NCBI RefSeq assembly: GCF_003590095.1
Contig: NC_039480.1
Coordinates: 13,121,328 to 13,185,327 of the forward strand
Direction: 5' to 3'
Length of the DNA stretch: 64,000 nucleotides
Origin: Trichoplusia ni
Taxonomy: Eukaryota; Arthropoda; Insecta; Lepidoptera; Noctuidae
Each line of letters starts with the position of its first letter. The stretch's first letter is position 1. Below the pieces are notes generated by a model, which was not told where the DNA came from, did not search any database, and was given only the letters and a program-made list of their open reading frames with translations. The position numbers and the translations under genes are program-made. Shown piece after piece: positions 37,449 through 50,005 of this stretch.

Positions 37449-37874
37449 CTAAAGTAACGACATTGTTTTTACGTCAGGAACAACAAAGTCAAACAGAAAA
37501 TCCAATATTACATAATTTGCACCAACACACGCGCAATCACCGTACAATTTTCGTAGATATTTGCCATCAACAACACAAAGCCGAAATGAATGAAAGATTG
37601 ATATTGGATCCCTTACGTGTTTTCTCTTTTTAATTAATCGCTTTGTAAAGCTCAGAACTTCAAAGCAAAGGGTATCGGGCATTCCCCGATACGTTTGAAT
37701 CTGCCAAAATTGAAAAGCGATGTATGTACCTAATTCGCTACCATTTTTTAGACGGTCCAATCTTTCTCCGACCGGATTACAAATTAAACACACATTTGTA
37801 GCATTGTGTACATCCGAATACCTAATTCGTTCTATTCTACCAAAGAATGGATTAAACGTTTCGAAATTAGCATT
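37449..37874 (-). other. Open frame of 141 residues, coding-like, unidentified
   Basis: The minus-strand frame is open from 37874 to the stop at 37449. It has varied composition: FNPFFGRIERIRYSDVHNAT, then VCLICNPVGERLDRLKNGSE, WQIQTYRGMPDTLCF and KRLIKKRKHVRDPISIF. No methionine occurs before the middle, so it would need an upstream exon or be a relic. A plus-strand frame overlaps it and is equally unexplained. I can assign no family. A decayed mobile-element protein is the simplest guess. Confidence 0.25.
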
Positions 37875-38715
37875 TTATATTACAAAAAATAATATAGGTC
37901 TAAACTGTAATATGTAAATAAATTATTTGATTGATCGGAAATTAAACTAACACAAAAATACTCTATGAAACATTTATTTAATTCTTAAGTAAAATTATTC
38001 ATTTACGATGATAAATTACATTATAAATTGAAAGTGCCAATGTACTGTTTGTTTTGACTTTTTAAAAGCCAAACATTTAAATTGACGTCGTCTGAATATA
38101 AATTTAGACATTTCGATTGCTTGAAATTATTTCTTTTCTCCTTCGGGGGTCCAACGAGTGGCGAGTACGTGACAACAGAAAATTGTAAAATTGTTATTCT
38201 AACCATGTTGAAGAACCCGTCCGGAATTACGAAAATTGTTTCGCAGATAAAAATATCCATTTTGTCAAAACTAGACGCGGAAATATGGTACTAAGAGGTT
38301 CTTATTATCAATTTTTGTCCAGATAATAGAATTATCAAAATCTTGGTTGCCTATCCTTAAAAATTGGGTACTATTTTCAATGTATTTATTGAATCTAAGT
38401 TACTTTAGATCAGTCACCTTTTTCGGTTCTATTTTGAGATTCCATGGTTATGCTCAAGAATTGTGATTTATGATAGTCTCTCTGAGAGATAGGCAGGAAA
38501 CATGGATTTTCACTTTTTGCATGTTCGGTTTTTCGACTGATTGTATATGTAGTTTTTTTTTGTTCTATTTATAGTTTTATTCGAACATACTGATGATATG
38601 AATTAGTATTGAATACTATGTACACAGCGTTTGTAATAATAAATTAAAATATGAAATATTTTTTGACTTGATATATTAATGCATTTAAAAAAAATCACTA
38701 TCGTTCTAATTATTA

Positions 38716-38752
38716 ATCTCATCTCGTCTCGTCTCATCTCCCATCTAATCTC
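38716..38752 (+). repeat. Pentanucleotide microsatellite (ATCTC/GTCTC)n
   Basis: About seven imperfect units of ATCTC and GTCTC are present, with two slipped units near the 3' end. Confidence 0.8.
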
Positions 38753-39340
38753 GTTATCACACTTGTTGAAATCTTTTCAATAATGTTTTAACAAATCCAA
38801 GTCATTTTCAAGTTCTCCCAGCTCTAGCCTCAAGAACAACACGTGTTTAACCCAAAAACCAATCATTACATATCAATTACATTTATAACTTTTCTGATGC
38901 TCGTTCTTAACCTTGAAAATATCTATAGTACAAATAAATTCTTCTCTCACCCCGAATTGGCCGATCGATATCAATACCACTTTGGCAGCTCCAAATCCCT
39001 TTTAGGTGGATGTCGGCTATATTTTAGCTATAAATAAAATTGCTACCAAATTATATCATCGTGTAAGTGTGATGTACAATTCGTGCGTGAAAGATTGCCG
39101 ACGTGACGACCAGTTTGTTGGTCCTAGGTTGATCGTAGCAATTTTACGCGGCTATTAAACGGAACAAACTCGCTTTTCTCACAATAAAACGCTTCAGAAT
39201 TTCCTTCTGTATTTTGAAATAGCGTGAACTCGCCAGGAATGTTTGTTTTGAGATATTTAGGACTGTGTCTGTAAGGTTGGCACCTATTAATATATTTCTT
39301 GAAGGTTAATTAATTTTTGAAACATTATTTATTATTAAAC

Positions 39341-39405
39341 TATAAAATTATACTATAATATATATACTAATATTATATTAGTATATAATATATAATACTA
39401 TAAAA
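39341..39405. repeat. AT-only cruciform-like palindrome
   Basis: TACTAATAT (39365-39373) and ATATTAGTA (39375-39383) form a perfect core. Imperfect pairing of TATA/ATTATA tracts extends outwards across about 65 bases. Confidence 0.65.
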
Positions 39406-41916
39406 CAGTAGAGACTCGACAAAACATTTGCATTTACTTATTTTAGTCTGTCAGAAATTATTATGTAACGAAATAATAATAAAACAAATAACTTTCAAAA
39501 TCGTAACAGTTTCAAAGAGCTACCAGCGCCTACTTATATTTTTATATAAAGTTGTTTATTCATGCCAACCCTAGCTACACCTCTCGTACGATGAAGAGTG
39601 TTTCGATATTTTCCCCTTTCTGAGTAAACATGGAAATGTAACTCGTGGAAATCAATCAAAAGTTTTCATAATACTCCATCAATATTAGAGTATTTGCATA
39701 GGTGGCGTTCTATTCATGTTCTTTATAAAACCTTCGATGTATGTATGTATATTATATTATGCTCCGATTTAGTTTTCCATATACTTTTATGCTGAGGCCG
39801 TATCAAGCGCTTATTTTTCTCTAGAATTAGTCTTGAGTTAGAGTGATAAATGTGAAAGCATTTAGGAGACTAAATACGGTGTAAATTTTTAACCAAAATT
39901 CTGACACGTCAATAATACAGAGCCAAAAATATGTAGTGTGCGTAATAAAATCATTACATGTAACTGAGGTAGTATGTGACGTACGTCTACTTAAACAAAA
40001 GAGGATCGTGAAGTTCTATATTCATAAGCTGAAGCTAGACAGACTAAATAAAAATCCCAGACCACAAGATGTTTCATGACTTACCATAAATCATAATAAA
40101 ACTGCACGTGAGGGATTCCAACAATTTATTTTTAGGCAGAACAACCTAAAGTTGAACTGAAATAAAATAAGGTTTTGCTGAATTTTGTTTGGGCTGTAAT
40201 AAAAGTAAGAAAGGACGTCTAATGGGTGGTTATCACGGGGAAAAGGAAGATTTTTTCACAGTTTTCCTCAAGTACAGGTGACGTGCTTTGTTGGAGAGCT
40301 TTCAAGGTAACTTCATTCGATTTTGCCGGTATAAGAGCACTCTTTTTAAATGTGATAACAGCTTCTAGCCGACGGTAACGAAAACAAGCGTACCTAGTGT
40401 GAAACGATAGCGTGTTTACTCAGACGATGTTGTTTTAAACTTTAAATAAGTACTAGATTTTTTTTTATATTACGTGTTTTAGATCGCACTGCTGGGAAAA
40501 TTATATTGCTTAATAATAAAAACGTTTTAGAATCATAATTAATCCGATTTGAACTCTTTTTGACACTAAAAATACTGGACCGATACGTGGTCATTCTATA
40601 GTTCTTAAGTCTTTAAAAAGTAGATAAAGATTATCCTTTTTTCTTGGATTAGATCCATCGTAGTAGAAGGCTATGAAAGTACCTATTCACTAAACGTCGC
40701 CCATCAGCACGTAAACCAAAACCTCTGAAACAAAACCCAAACAAAACATCTCACATTTCTCAACCCGTTTACACAGATACCGAAATGATTAACAACTAAT
40801 ATGTAACGCCAGGAGGCATAATGTAGGGCACTTTAAACTGCGTGCCCAACATCCATAGGGATAAGTTAACACGTCGCGTACTATCGCGCCCCTGGGCTGC
40901 CCCGCAGTATAAATCATTTGGTACGTTTCTATAACTTTGTTGTTCTCGCTTGTAATTTGAATTACGAGGACGGTGAGGACATGGAATTTTGGGGCACGAT
41001 GCGGCAAAAAAGTGTAAACAGAAAAATGTACGGAGGTGTGGAATTTAATAATGCTTTTTGGTTTTCCTCATGGTCAATGGAGAAATCATTGGTTTTGCTC
41101 GCGTAGGGAAATCTTTTGTTTGTAACATCATTTATCATCACGCATGATAAATTGAATTTATTTAAAGGTAACCTACTCTCATATATCACGTATTTTGATT
41201 GCATTAAAATAAGCTAATCTCATTTGTTTTCATCATAGGTCCTACAGAAAAGGTTACGTCGTAAAGTATTTTGCCCATTTTATCTAAATTCACTATAAAC
41301 GCTGTGTACCGAAGCCTCACAAAAATAGATCGTCGGGGAAACCATTTGGGTGCGACCTTTAACAAGCTGCACTTAACACTAATTAACATTTTAGTTTACA
41401 TGAAGGGTTTCCGACCCATACACGAAAGTTACGTACATAATGTATGTTTTCTATAAAATAAACTTATATTACAAGATAATGTAGGGTTAGTAAGAATTTT
41501 GTACAGGTTAAGGGGAAACCTTGTCAGTAGGTCACTAGGACATTTTTACGATTATTAGCGTTATAAAAACACTCGAGTTTATGGAGATGACAGGTTAATG
41601 TCACGTGACCTTTCGTAACGAAATGTCATTTTCATACATTTAGACTTTTTCTACTGTCCTTGTTTTATAGAAATGTGAGTAGGATGATAGTAGATGAAAA
41701 CTGAACTGATCATTGTTTTTCGACGAGTCCATGTAAACTGAAAGTCTAGGGTACATACGGAATGGTTTTAAAATAAAGGTTTGGGCCACCGGATCTTCCT
41801 TCAACCCAAACGGAACAAAGGAGAAGGGCTACTAATTTACGTCTGCTTTAAGAGGAAGGGTGGAGGTTCTTCCGACGTGGCTCAGTTTGGGTGAAACCAT
41901 ATCGCCAGATCTATAA

Positions 41917-42327
41917 CTACACCACATAGACATGAGTACTTGAACCGTTCCCATGAATAAAAATTGCATGGAAATCTAATTCCATTCGGTGAGTCATGAG
42001 GCATGAACATGTGACATTGAAGCCTGGCGTTAGAGCGATTTGATCAGCATAAACGCGCGCAAAATTGTCACGTTTCACGTCTGTAGTCAAATAACTGAAG
42101 CAGACTAAGCCTAAGGTACCAACCAAATAAAACAGCTCGCTTCCCCCAAATAAGACGCAATAGACAATCACAATCAAAACAGTTAATTCAAAGACAAGTT
42201 TATAACGGTTAATGGGTTTCAAAACAAATTTGGCAAATGTTAATTTAATTTCGTGTATCCTCAAAATGTAGTTAGTGAAATCATAGATCAACTTATACGA
42301 GAGTAGGTTTGAGCAGCCGCAAAAGTT
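41917..42327 (-). other. Open frame of 136 residues, coding-like, unidentified
   Basis: The minus-strand frame is open from 42327 to the stop at 41917, with balanced third positions. One strongly hydrophobic stretch (KLVFELTVLIVIVYCVLFGG, then ELFYLVGTLGLVCFSYL) looks like two membrane segments. A soluble, mildly charged tail follows with two NxT/NxS sites (NVT and NGS). The natural start is unclear: there is no early ATG, and an AG at 42292 after a pyrimidine-containing stretch could be a splice acceptor. I recognise no family. It could be the last exon of a small membrane protein or a chance frame. Confidence 0.3.
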
Positions 42328-42480
42328 TCAACTCTGCCTATTATGGCTTCGATATAACAAAGCTTGCTTTGACCCTCGTAATATTTACAACGATTTTGTT
42401 GGCGTTGGACGTTGGCTGGGTGATAGAAACTTTCAATTTCTGTTTTGGAAGGTTAATAAGAAATGAAATTGAATATTTTA
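42279..42480 (+). other. Short hydrophobic open frame, head-to-head with the minus-strand frame
   Basis: The plus-strand frame contains SSRKSFNSAYYGFDITKL, then a membrane-segment-like stretch LALTLVIFTTILLALDVGWV, then IETFNFCFGR, and meets an AG-GTTAAT donor-like site near 42452. It resembles one transmembrane exon (ABCC-type N-terminal domains look similar), but this is weak inference and chance is likely. Confidence 0.15.
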
Positions 42481-43242
42481 TCTTATTTAAGATGAAACAT
42501 TTTTTTTTCTCTTATAGAATTTTCTTTAACTATGATAGTTATTTTTTTAAGAGATCAGTTATAGTAAGTGCCTACTAAAAACCTAATTACCAAATACGGA
42601 TCAATAAAAAAAAACATCATATTCATCAATCCAAAAACAGATTTCAAATAAAACTCCAATGTTGTATTTAGAAAAACTCGTAATTAAATTATGACCTTAG
42701 CACAAAAGAAGAAGATTTATGATCCTGTATTAGATTAAACCATTAATAAATTGCGTTGAACTAAAACGTAACATTTTTATGCCCATGATTAAGTATCAAA
42801 GTTTCGGTAATAACGCCTGTAACAGCTATTGGGTCCTTCAAAATGTTTTATTTTGATAACGTACAAAAATAATGATCGTTTTGACAAGTCATTTAATTTT
42901 GTAAATATTTACTGTTTAATAAAGTTGTCAGTTGGGTTTGTAAATGTGTACAGTCTTTACACTTTATTCAGATAAATAAGTTTTTTAAAGAGTTTCAGCA
43001 AAAGGTTTTTTTAACTTTTGAGAGTTGTTAAGTATCGAATTGGATATTATCGTGTCCTTCCGTTATCGCGAGTAACATATGATATATTAAATTAGTTGAT
43101 TAATTGAAAACGTAAATGTGGTAGTAGTTAACATTTAAAACTGTCAAACAATCCAAAAAAATAGTTCCAACTCGAAAAATATGTTTGTTATTAAAAATAT
43201 AGTATCTCGTGGTACAAAGATATTTTAATAAAAAAAAAAATC

Positions 43243-43509
43243 TTAGAATAAGCTTGAATTATTTAATTTTGTCAATATGTATGTATATTTAACCATCGAT
43301 TTTAATTTTATTTCAGCGGTGTCGTAAAATTGTGAAGACTCTTTTACGTTTTTCCTGTCATATACGTACCTACGAGTTTCCTTATTTATATTGATGTGAT
43401 ATTGTGCCTTTATCATATACAAGAAATTTACTGGATAGGCTAAAGAATATGGTATTTTTATGTTAGGGTCGCCGTTGGCGTCATCCAAGTTGGTGCGTTC
43501 GAAGATTAT
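43243..43509 (-). other. Open frame of 88 residues, weakly coding-like
   Basis: The minus-strand frame shows FERTNLDDANGDPNIKIPYS, then FLYMIKAQYHI and KETRRYVYDRKNVKESS. It has no early ATG. The tail is low-complexity and AT-rich. It may be chance. Confidence 0.15.
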
Positions 43510-44550
43510 TTAGGAAACGGGACATGTTTTGTTTATTTTTTAAACCAACTTTTGACAATTTTTTCATTTGATGAAAAAATAAGTGGTTTATGTTTAACTA
43601 GAGTTTGGTATGTTATTTTTGTTTCATGTTCAGTAGTTTAAATATGATTTTTTTAAAGAAAGCTTTTTATTCTATTGGTTAAGTATAATATATAATAATA
43701 ACACACGTACCAGTGCAGTTTTATCCCTGTGAGACAAAAAAAGACATGCACGAAGGACACTCAGAAAAAACAATTATTTGCCAAAATTCGCAGGTTGCAA
43801 ATGGAGTGGAATCCATGCACCTATCAATGCAATCACATATCAGTTAAAAACAACATACATGTAAATGATCAGTCCAATCGGAAAACATCTAATTTGACAT
43901 CAACGCTTTGCATATACGACCAATTAAGACTAACGACCTATTGGGAAGGTCTATAAAATGTAGCGAGCAATTAACATTCGATTGTACTTAACGCGATTTC
44001 AGCTGTTTTATCACAACGATCTCCGTTCAATGTGCTTCACAAAAGCTGATTAACTAACGATGGCTTCAAAAACAATTAGGATTAAATTTTCCACAGATAT
44101 CGGCTCTTGTTAAGATTTGCTTTGTCAGAAAAGGGAAAGGTTGTGTTCGAAAAGGTTTTAATCTAGATTTTGGATGTCAACATTGTTTGCTAAATAGAAA
44201 CCTTTTTCGTATGACCCTTAAACAGCCCTTCAACACAGAGGTGAATTTAGGAAAATCATTTTGTTATAAGTCAATATTTACTTTCTATTACTCTTCAAAG
44301 TTGAAAACCGATTGCAAAACCTCTTCCTCTTCTTAAAACAACTTTTATTATTTCAACGAATTTAAACTTTGGCAGCCGACAGCAAAAAAAGAAAATGAAA
44401 TCTCGAGTTTTTGTAAAATAAATAAAAAAGATGTCTCCTGGTTAATACCTAAGCCTAGAAAAACCCTTCCTCTCTTCGCTTGTGATAAATTTAACTCTTT
44501 TTTTTGTTGCTTCTGCTAACGTTATTTACAGCGAGTGAACCCAAGAGACA

Positions 44551-44632
44551 TACCTCCACCGCCTAACGTAAGACTTGCATTTGTGGAAGGGATAGCGTGC
44601 TCTACGCCTTCTATTGCGCTGTCTCTGTCCTT
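44551..44632 (-). repeat. Family B repeat, clear reverse copy
   Basis: The plus strand reads TACCTCCACCGCCTAACG, ATTTGTGGAAGGGATAGCGT, GCTCTACGCC and GCGCTGTCTCTGTCC, the reverse complement of the family in full order. Open frames across it on both strands are explained by the repeat. Confidence 0.6.
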
Positions 44633-45061
44633 CAACTTTAATAATCTTTCTAAACATAAGGTGGTAGGAGTACAGATTGAACAAGTGTTGTTAACTTCAC
44701 GTAGTAACAAAAACTAGGAAGCTCTCTGATAGAATTAGAGTTAACGAACTGTTGCAACTCTGTGCTGGGCAACTTATTAAACTGTTCAACTACATCGATA
44801 CGAACAACTTTAAGGACAAATGCAAGTATTAAGATGATAATAATAAAACTTAGACTTATTTGATTTTAGACTTATTGTTGTGTATATGTTTAATGTTTAC
44901 ACAAACATACCAATACAATTTACTAGTTTTTTAAAAAGAAATCTAAAACTCTCGCATAAAACCATCTAGCCTCAAACTAAGAAAAGCTTGTTCTATGAGC
45001 ACTAGACAAGTGATTTATATTTAATAATTTATAATTACATCAATATTGCAGAAACATGTTA

Positions 45062-45136
45062 CAATGGTATAATCGGACCCCCGATCTCCAGTATGGAAGT
45101 CAGACCCGCTAGCCACTAGACCAACAAGCCAGTCAC
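45062..45136 (-). mobile_element. tRNA-derived SINE head or tRNA pseudogene
   Basis: On the minus strand TTGGTCTAGTGGCTAGCGGG carries a perfect A-box (TGGTCTAGTGG, plus positions 45113-45123). It is followed by a TCTGACTTCCATACTGGAG anticodon-arm-like stretch and GATCGGGGGTCCGATTATA, a near B-box (45069-45079). The spacing is tRNA-like. Acceptor-stem pairing is not convincing, so this is not a functional tRNA. Confidence 0.6.
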
Positions 45137-48100
45137 TGTTACTTAAGGTAATTTTTATAAGCACTCGTTCCCAAGAAATACCCGTTAACGATAACAAGCC
45201 ATAGGAGACAGAGGTATCTTAAACGTTCAAAATCCCTCACGACTAAAACAATTTCGTAAAATCTAAATATAAATTTAAAGTCCAAAATATCTTCAATCAA
45301 TTACTTAAAAACTGTAGCGATAAATTTAATATTCCCTATTCCCAAATCTCAATTGAAGACAGATATTTATTTTTAAGAATACTGAAACGGTTCCCTCGCG
45401 AAATCCGATAAATAAGAGTTAAGTTGGTAGAGCCAAGAAGGTAGAGTTAAGATTGCTGAATTATAGGGGAGTTTAAGTTGTTCACTACAGTTCTGGGAAA
45501 TATCTTAAGTGTAGCTTTAGAAGAATCCCTTAAAGAGGGCTTTAATACTAGGTTGTTTGTGGGCGAGGTAAGCCCTTTTTATGGTGTGTTTGGATTGAAT
45601 GTTGAAATGTAAATTAGGTAGTCTTAAAAAAATATTTTAATATCATAACTGTCAACAGTTATCGTATAATTCAATGCATGGGGGCTTCCTAGACAGTCAG
45701 TCGAACTTAAGTGCTCGGAAGTCTTGTGTGGTTTCATTTATCAATAAACTTTTCCACGACAAGTAACGTTACTACCCACTACTTTCCTTACGTGTTATCT
45801 TTTTAATTTTTATTGATAGAAATCTCCTTGAGGGGCTAATTGGATTTTTAAGTCTACCCATTCTACCTCTACTACTACATATAGGTACATCTACTCTATT
45901 CAACCTACCTATTCAAACCATTGTCAAATAATTTATTATATTACAAGTGTTGAGCTTAAGTTTAATAAGTTACGCAAAAAAATAATATAAACAAAACTCT
46001 TGATTTGTTTTGAAAACAAATAAAAAGTTAGTTCCAAATACGAATTCCTGCGGTGTACCGACAAGTTTTCGAATTTATTTTTCCGCAGAATATTTCTGTG
46101 CGCCTCAAAAATCATTAATCAGGCTTCACTTTGGCAGTGACCCAACGTCCTTACTACCCTCTCATTTGTATTTACTGAAAGAGTTTCAGATCATAAATCA
46201 TGCCATTTTGATGAATGAATCCATTCAATTTTTTTCAAAATCTCTGCGAGGTCACCTCTAGGTTTTAACTGGAATACGCTATCAAACGCGTTGAGTTATT
46301 CAACCGACAATATTTTAGATAAGTTAACGACGTCGTTTATTTTGCTATTAAATTTATTACTGCGAGTTCCGTTTGCAAATTTCAGCTCTCACTTTAAGTT
46401 ATCGGGAAGGTGGAGGGAAATGTGCCTAATTAATTTTACAAAGTGTAAGTGCGCAGTTATTCTTGAGTCGGTTTAATGCGTTTTTCCTCGCGATAAACCG
46501 AGATAGTCAGATTACAGGGCTGGATTGTCGCGATGATTGTTTGTTGAACACAACTATAACTGCTTTTTACTGCCGTGATGAATGGAATCGTTTATTTGTT
46601 ATTGCAGATATAATATGAGCTTTTCTATATGACTTACTCTTGATTATTCAAGTACACAAAAAAGTATCATTACTAAAAAACTACCAAAAATCGCTGAGCA
46701 TACTTACAGGATGGTATACGGATACCTCTAACTACTCTTAATATCACTAAACAACCGCCTATCCATTCTACTACGGACATCCTGTATATTAATGTTGCAT
46801 ACACTGGTTTACGTTTATCAATTGCCTTCCTATAAAACGTAATTAATTCATTAAATTATTTTATTGAATGCCCAAATCGCTCGGTTACTCTTCCGCGTGG
46901 ATTTTTATGGCTTTCTAATTTATTTATCCGGCTCGCGCTTCTGTTAATGAATTGAGAGTTTACCGAGAGCCCTTTTATTCGAGTTACGATTCAATTGAAT
47001 ACTAATGTGGCATTAAAAATATTTAACAATATTATGAAGTACGAATGTACGGTAATTATAAGATTTTTTTGCCAATGACTTGAAGCCGAAGTTGTTTAAT
47101 ACGAGTATGTTTTATGTTTACACAATGATATTGGACATCTTTAATATGACCCAGGTTATCATAAATACCATTCGACTACATACTCGTACAAAATTGCAAT
47201 AACACAGAAACCAGTTTTCCTTAAAAACCCTGTTAAGTGCGAGTAAGACTCTTGGTATTGTGGGCTCTGTACAAATAGGACAAAAAAAAATTGCTAACAA
47301 AATTGATCATCCATTGATCTCCCATCTAATTATTGACGTTAATAGATGTTGCGTTGCAACCATTCTCGATCTTTTTTTATTATTTGTTGTGCGTGTATTG
47401 TGTGTGTTGTTATCAGCAACAGATAGATTATCTGGGAAAAATTCAACTGAGAGACGGGCAGAAAGCATTGCTTCAATAAAAGGGTTCGGTTTTATCGCTT
47501 GCGAATGAAACCAAAAAAGAAAACAGCAGCTGATCTTGACCAACAGAGAACAACGATTCATTTAACTGAAAAATTTTATTGAACATGTCAACAATTACTC
47601 AAAAAACAAGCCAACAATCAAACAAATCAAATCACCCAAAAAATCGAACACAAATATCAAAATATCACAAACCGCCCAACAGATTCTATTCTCTAACATA
47701 TCATAGGAATAAAAACGTATCGCGATATATTTCCGTTACTACAAAGCGGATAGTGGTCGCACAGCGTACACAGCATGTCGATAGACGATGAATGGCCCAT
47801 CTCCGGACCATTCCGGATCGTATAGTGCCGGAAGACGCCGGCCACCCGCCGCACGGCCTTTTAACGAGAACCGCCTTTTTTCACTGCAAAAGTTTGGTAA
47901 TGGTTACGATAAGTGAATGCTTTGCACTTCTTAAACTGGTTGAGAGGAATTTGAAGGAATTAAATCTTGTTTTATAGATCGATAAGATAGAAAAACTCTT
48001 TAGTAAGTTACTCCAATGAGAGATGATAATGGGAACTTGGATGGTAAAAAATACTTACGGTGTAGACAACTTGTTGGTGAGTGTCTCATGGTTCAAATAC

Positions 48101-48193
48101 TAGTTCAGCTCAGCAAATGGTACCTACTACTTCTACAGAATCCAGATACTGCCTCACGGATGTCCAGAAGTTAACATCCCACTTGTTCCTACT
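45137..48193. other. Non-coding; constrained-looking patch 46860-46995
   Basis: The patch 46860-46995 (GCCCAAATCGCTCGGTTACT, CGCGTGGATTTTTATGGCTT, AATTTATTTATCCGGCTCGC) mixes GC blocks with homeodomain-like cores. A short inverted repeat TACAGGATG/CATCCTGTA (46705-46786) may be chance. A GC-rich patch at 47790-47870 is unexplained. Confidence 0.3.
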
Positions 48194-48391
48194 TCCCTGT
48201 TAATATTATGAGCGCGAAAGTTTGTTTGTATTCTCCTTCACGTTTCTCTTTCATGCGAAAATTACTAAACGGATTGAGACGAAATTGGGTATACGCATGA
48301 GTAGTGACATATAGGATAGTTTTAATCCAATTTTGTGTTCCCGTAGGATCATATTCGATTTGTAGCGGTCATGCCCGCGGGCAACAGCTAG
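48194..48391 (+). mobile_element. Short non-autonomous Helitron-like element
   Basis: The element begins TCCCTGTTAATATTATGAGC and ends TGCCCGCGGGCAACAGCTAG followed by T. The palindrome TGCCCGCGGGCA about four bases before a terminal CTAG, and a TC start, are the hallmarks of Helitrons. The middle (ACTAAACGGATTGAGACGAA) is the widely dispersed lepidopteran consensus. It has no inverted repeats, target duplication or coding capacity. Confidence 0.65.
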
Positions 48392-48840
48392 TAGGTAAAG
48401 TATAAAAAATATTCATGCTACCGTTTCCAACCACCAAAATTTCTTAATACAAATTATTCAAAAGTATGTAATAAGTACAATTAAGTGTCTTATTTCCTCA
48501 ATTAACCCTCATAATTGTTTGCACTGATATACATCTGAACAAAACGAGGAAAATAAATCTCGTTCAGTCTACATCTTGGTTTTTGCGCCGCAAAAATTGG
48601 AAACACCGCACTGAGGAAATCACCGCAGTGTCTGTCTGGTTCACACGAACTTTTTATACTTAGAGATATATTTTTTTCATTTTATATGTGTTTTTAGAGT
48701 TTGGATAAAAATGATATATACTATTTGATGAGTTAGAGTTGGCGATAATTTAAGGCTGAATTATTATTGTAGTATGATCTACAAATATTTTGGTGACAAC
48801 GTTGAATATATTAGAATGTAAAATGTATTAAAAAAAATTA

Positions 48841-48938
48841 AGGGTTTTGTGCCCAAAGCGTAAATACTATTACTGAGGCTCCGCTATCCGGCCGTTTCTC
48901 ATTGTAATCTCATGAAGTGCGATAGTCAGAAAGTGGAT
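48841..48938 (+). repeat. Family A repeat, decayed copy
   Basis: It shows AGGGTTTTGTGCCCAAAGCG, ATTACTGAGGCTCCGCTATC, CGGCCGTTTCTCATTG and TCATGAAGTGCGATAG. The 5' blocks are well kept. It follows the Helitron-like copy at 48194 by 450 bases. Confidence 0.6.
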
Positions 48939-49375
48939 ATTATTTCGACGAGTACTTGACTGGTTTTAAACTAGCTGTGAGGAATAAAATATAAGTGTAT
49001 GTTTAAAACCCATTTGAATATTAATTTTCTTCTATTAACTAATAAAATTGTAGTTTTTTAATTACCCATCAGATTAATAAACTCCTAGTGGCCATAGTTG
49101 CTTCGTGCACTGTAATTTTAAATCCAAAGAAAAGTAAATAAACTTCGAACAAACACCATTCATCGTCGGCCAGCAATATTGCCTGAACTGCACGATTTGA
49201 ATTTGAATCCGTAGCAGAAAAAGCAGAATAATATTATTGCAATATCTTCCTATATCTTAAAACCTCAGCTGGATATCCACAACTTATTTCCTCTCATACT
49301 CATAAATGTTCTAGGCCAGATGTCTATATTCCAAAAATCCAAATTCTAGACTATACATCACATTTTTTTATACTG

Positions 49376-49558
49376 ACTACTTTATTACAAAGACATAGAG
49401 TTCATTTTTGCAAAATATTGCATTACACTGATAGTTCTTGTTACAGAACCCTAGAGTCTATTTTCGCAAATCATTGAGCAGCTTACAATGATCCCTTCAA
49501 TGATCCTTACTCTTGTAACAATGCCTTAGAGCTCATTTTCGCAAAACATTTCTGATTA
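49376..49558 (+). repeat. Degenerate tandem repeat, three units
   Basis: Three related units begin near 49384, 49440 and 49515. Each reads approximately TTRCARxxxCxTAGAG, then TTCATTTTCGCAAAxCATT, and units two and three are preceded by TTCTTG or CTCTTG. The spacing of 57 and 75 bases differs because of indels. Confidence 0.65.
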
Positions 49559-49931
49559 TGTAGTTCGTCTAGGCAAGTTTCGTTCATCCCTACAAGTAAA
49601 TGTCAAAGTACAAGTTTACAAAGCTGTGTTACCACGTACACCAATTTTGGTTGCTATTTAATCCGATTATATTTAACAACCCGATAATACTTACAGCCTT
49701 TGAAGCTACGTATCTTACCTTATTAAGGTTTCGTTCAAATGAATTTTAGATTCTACCGCAAATAGGACTGAAGATATAAATGCTTAACTTTATATTTCAT
49801 TCAAAAACGATAATTTAACAGTTGACTGCTCATTAATGGCTTATTCTGTTGTTTGGTTGACTGTTACATCGCTGTTTTTATGTCACTATAGCCTATATGT
49901 AATATGCGATGTGATCAACTTGATATAAAAA

Positions 49932-50005
49932 AGCCGTCCACCACGTCTTCAAGTGATATTATAGCAATTGTAAAAGAGAGATGCCGTTTTATATCATTTA
50001 GTGGG
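49932..50005 (-). repeat. Family B repeat, reverse copy
   Basis: It shows AGCCGTCCACCACGTCTTCA, AGTGATATTATAGCAATTGT and AAAAGAGAGATGCCGTTTTA, matching the copy at 60221-60312 block for block. Confidence 0.55.

Larger units (their letters stand above)
37875..41916. other. Non-coding, with frames open on both strands at 38021-38294
   Basis: The segment 38021-38294 is open on both strands with comparable composition, so neither can be called. The microsatellite (38716) and AT palindrome (39341) lie here. Otherwise it is featureless. Confidence 0.35.

Noticed and set aside
38021..38294. Frames open on both strands with similar quality
   Set aside because: Neither strand is better supported, lengths are under 95 codons and no family is recognised.
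39741..39756. ATGT microsatellite
   Set aside because: There are only about three units, which is within chance for this composition.
44522..44717. Overlapping frames on both strands
   Set aside because: They are explained by the family B repeat copy at 44551-44632.
46705..46786. Inverted repeat TACAGGATG / CATCCTGTA as a possible MITE
   Set aside because: The arms are only nine bases long, with no extension and no target duplication.
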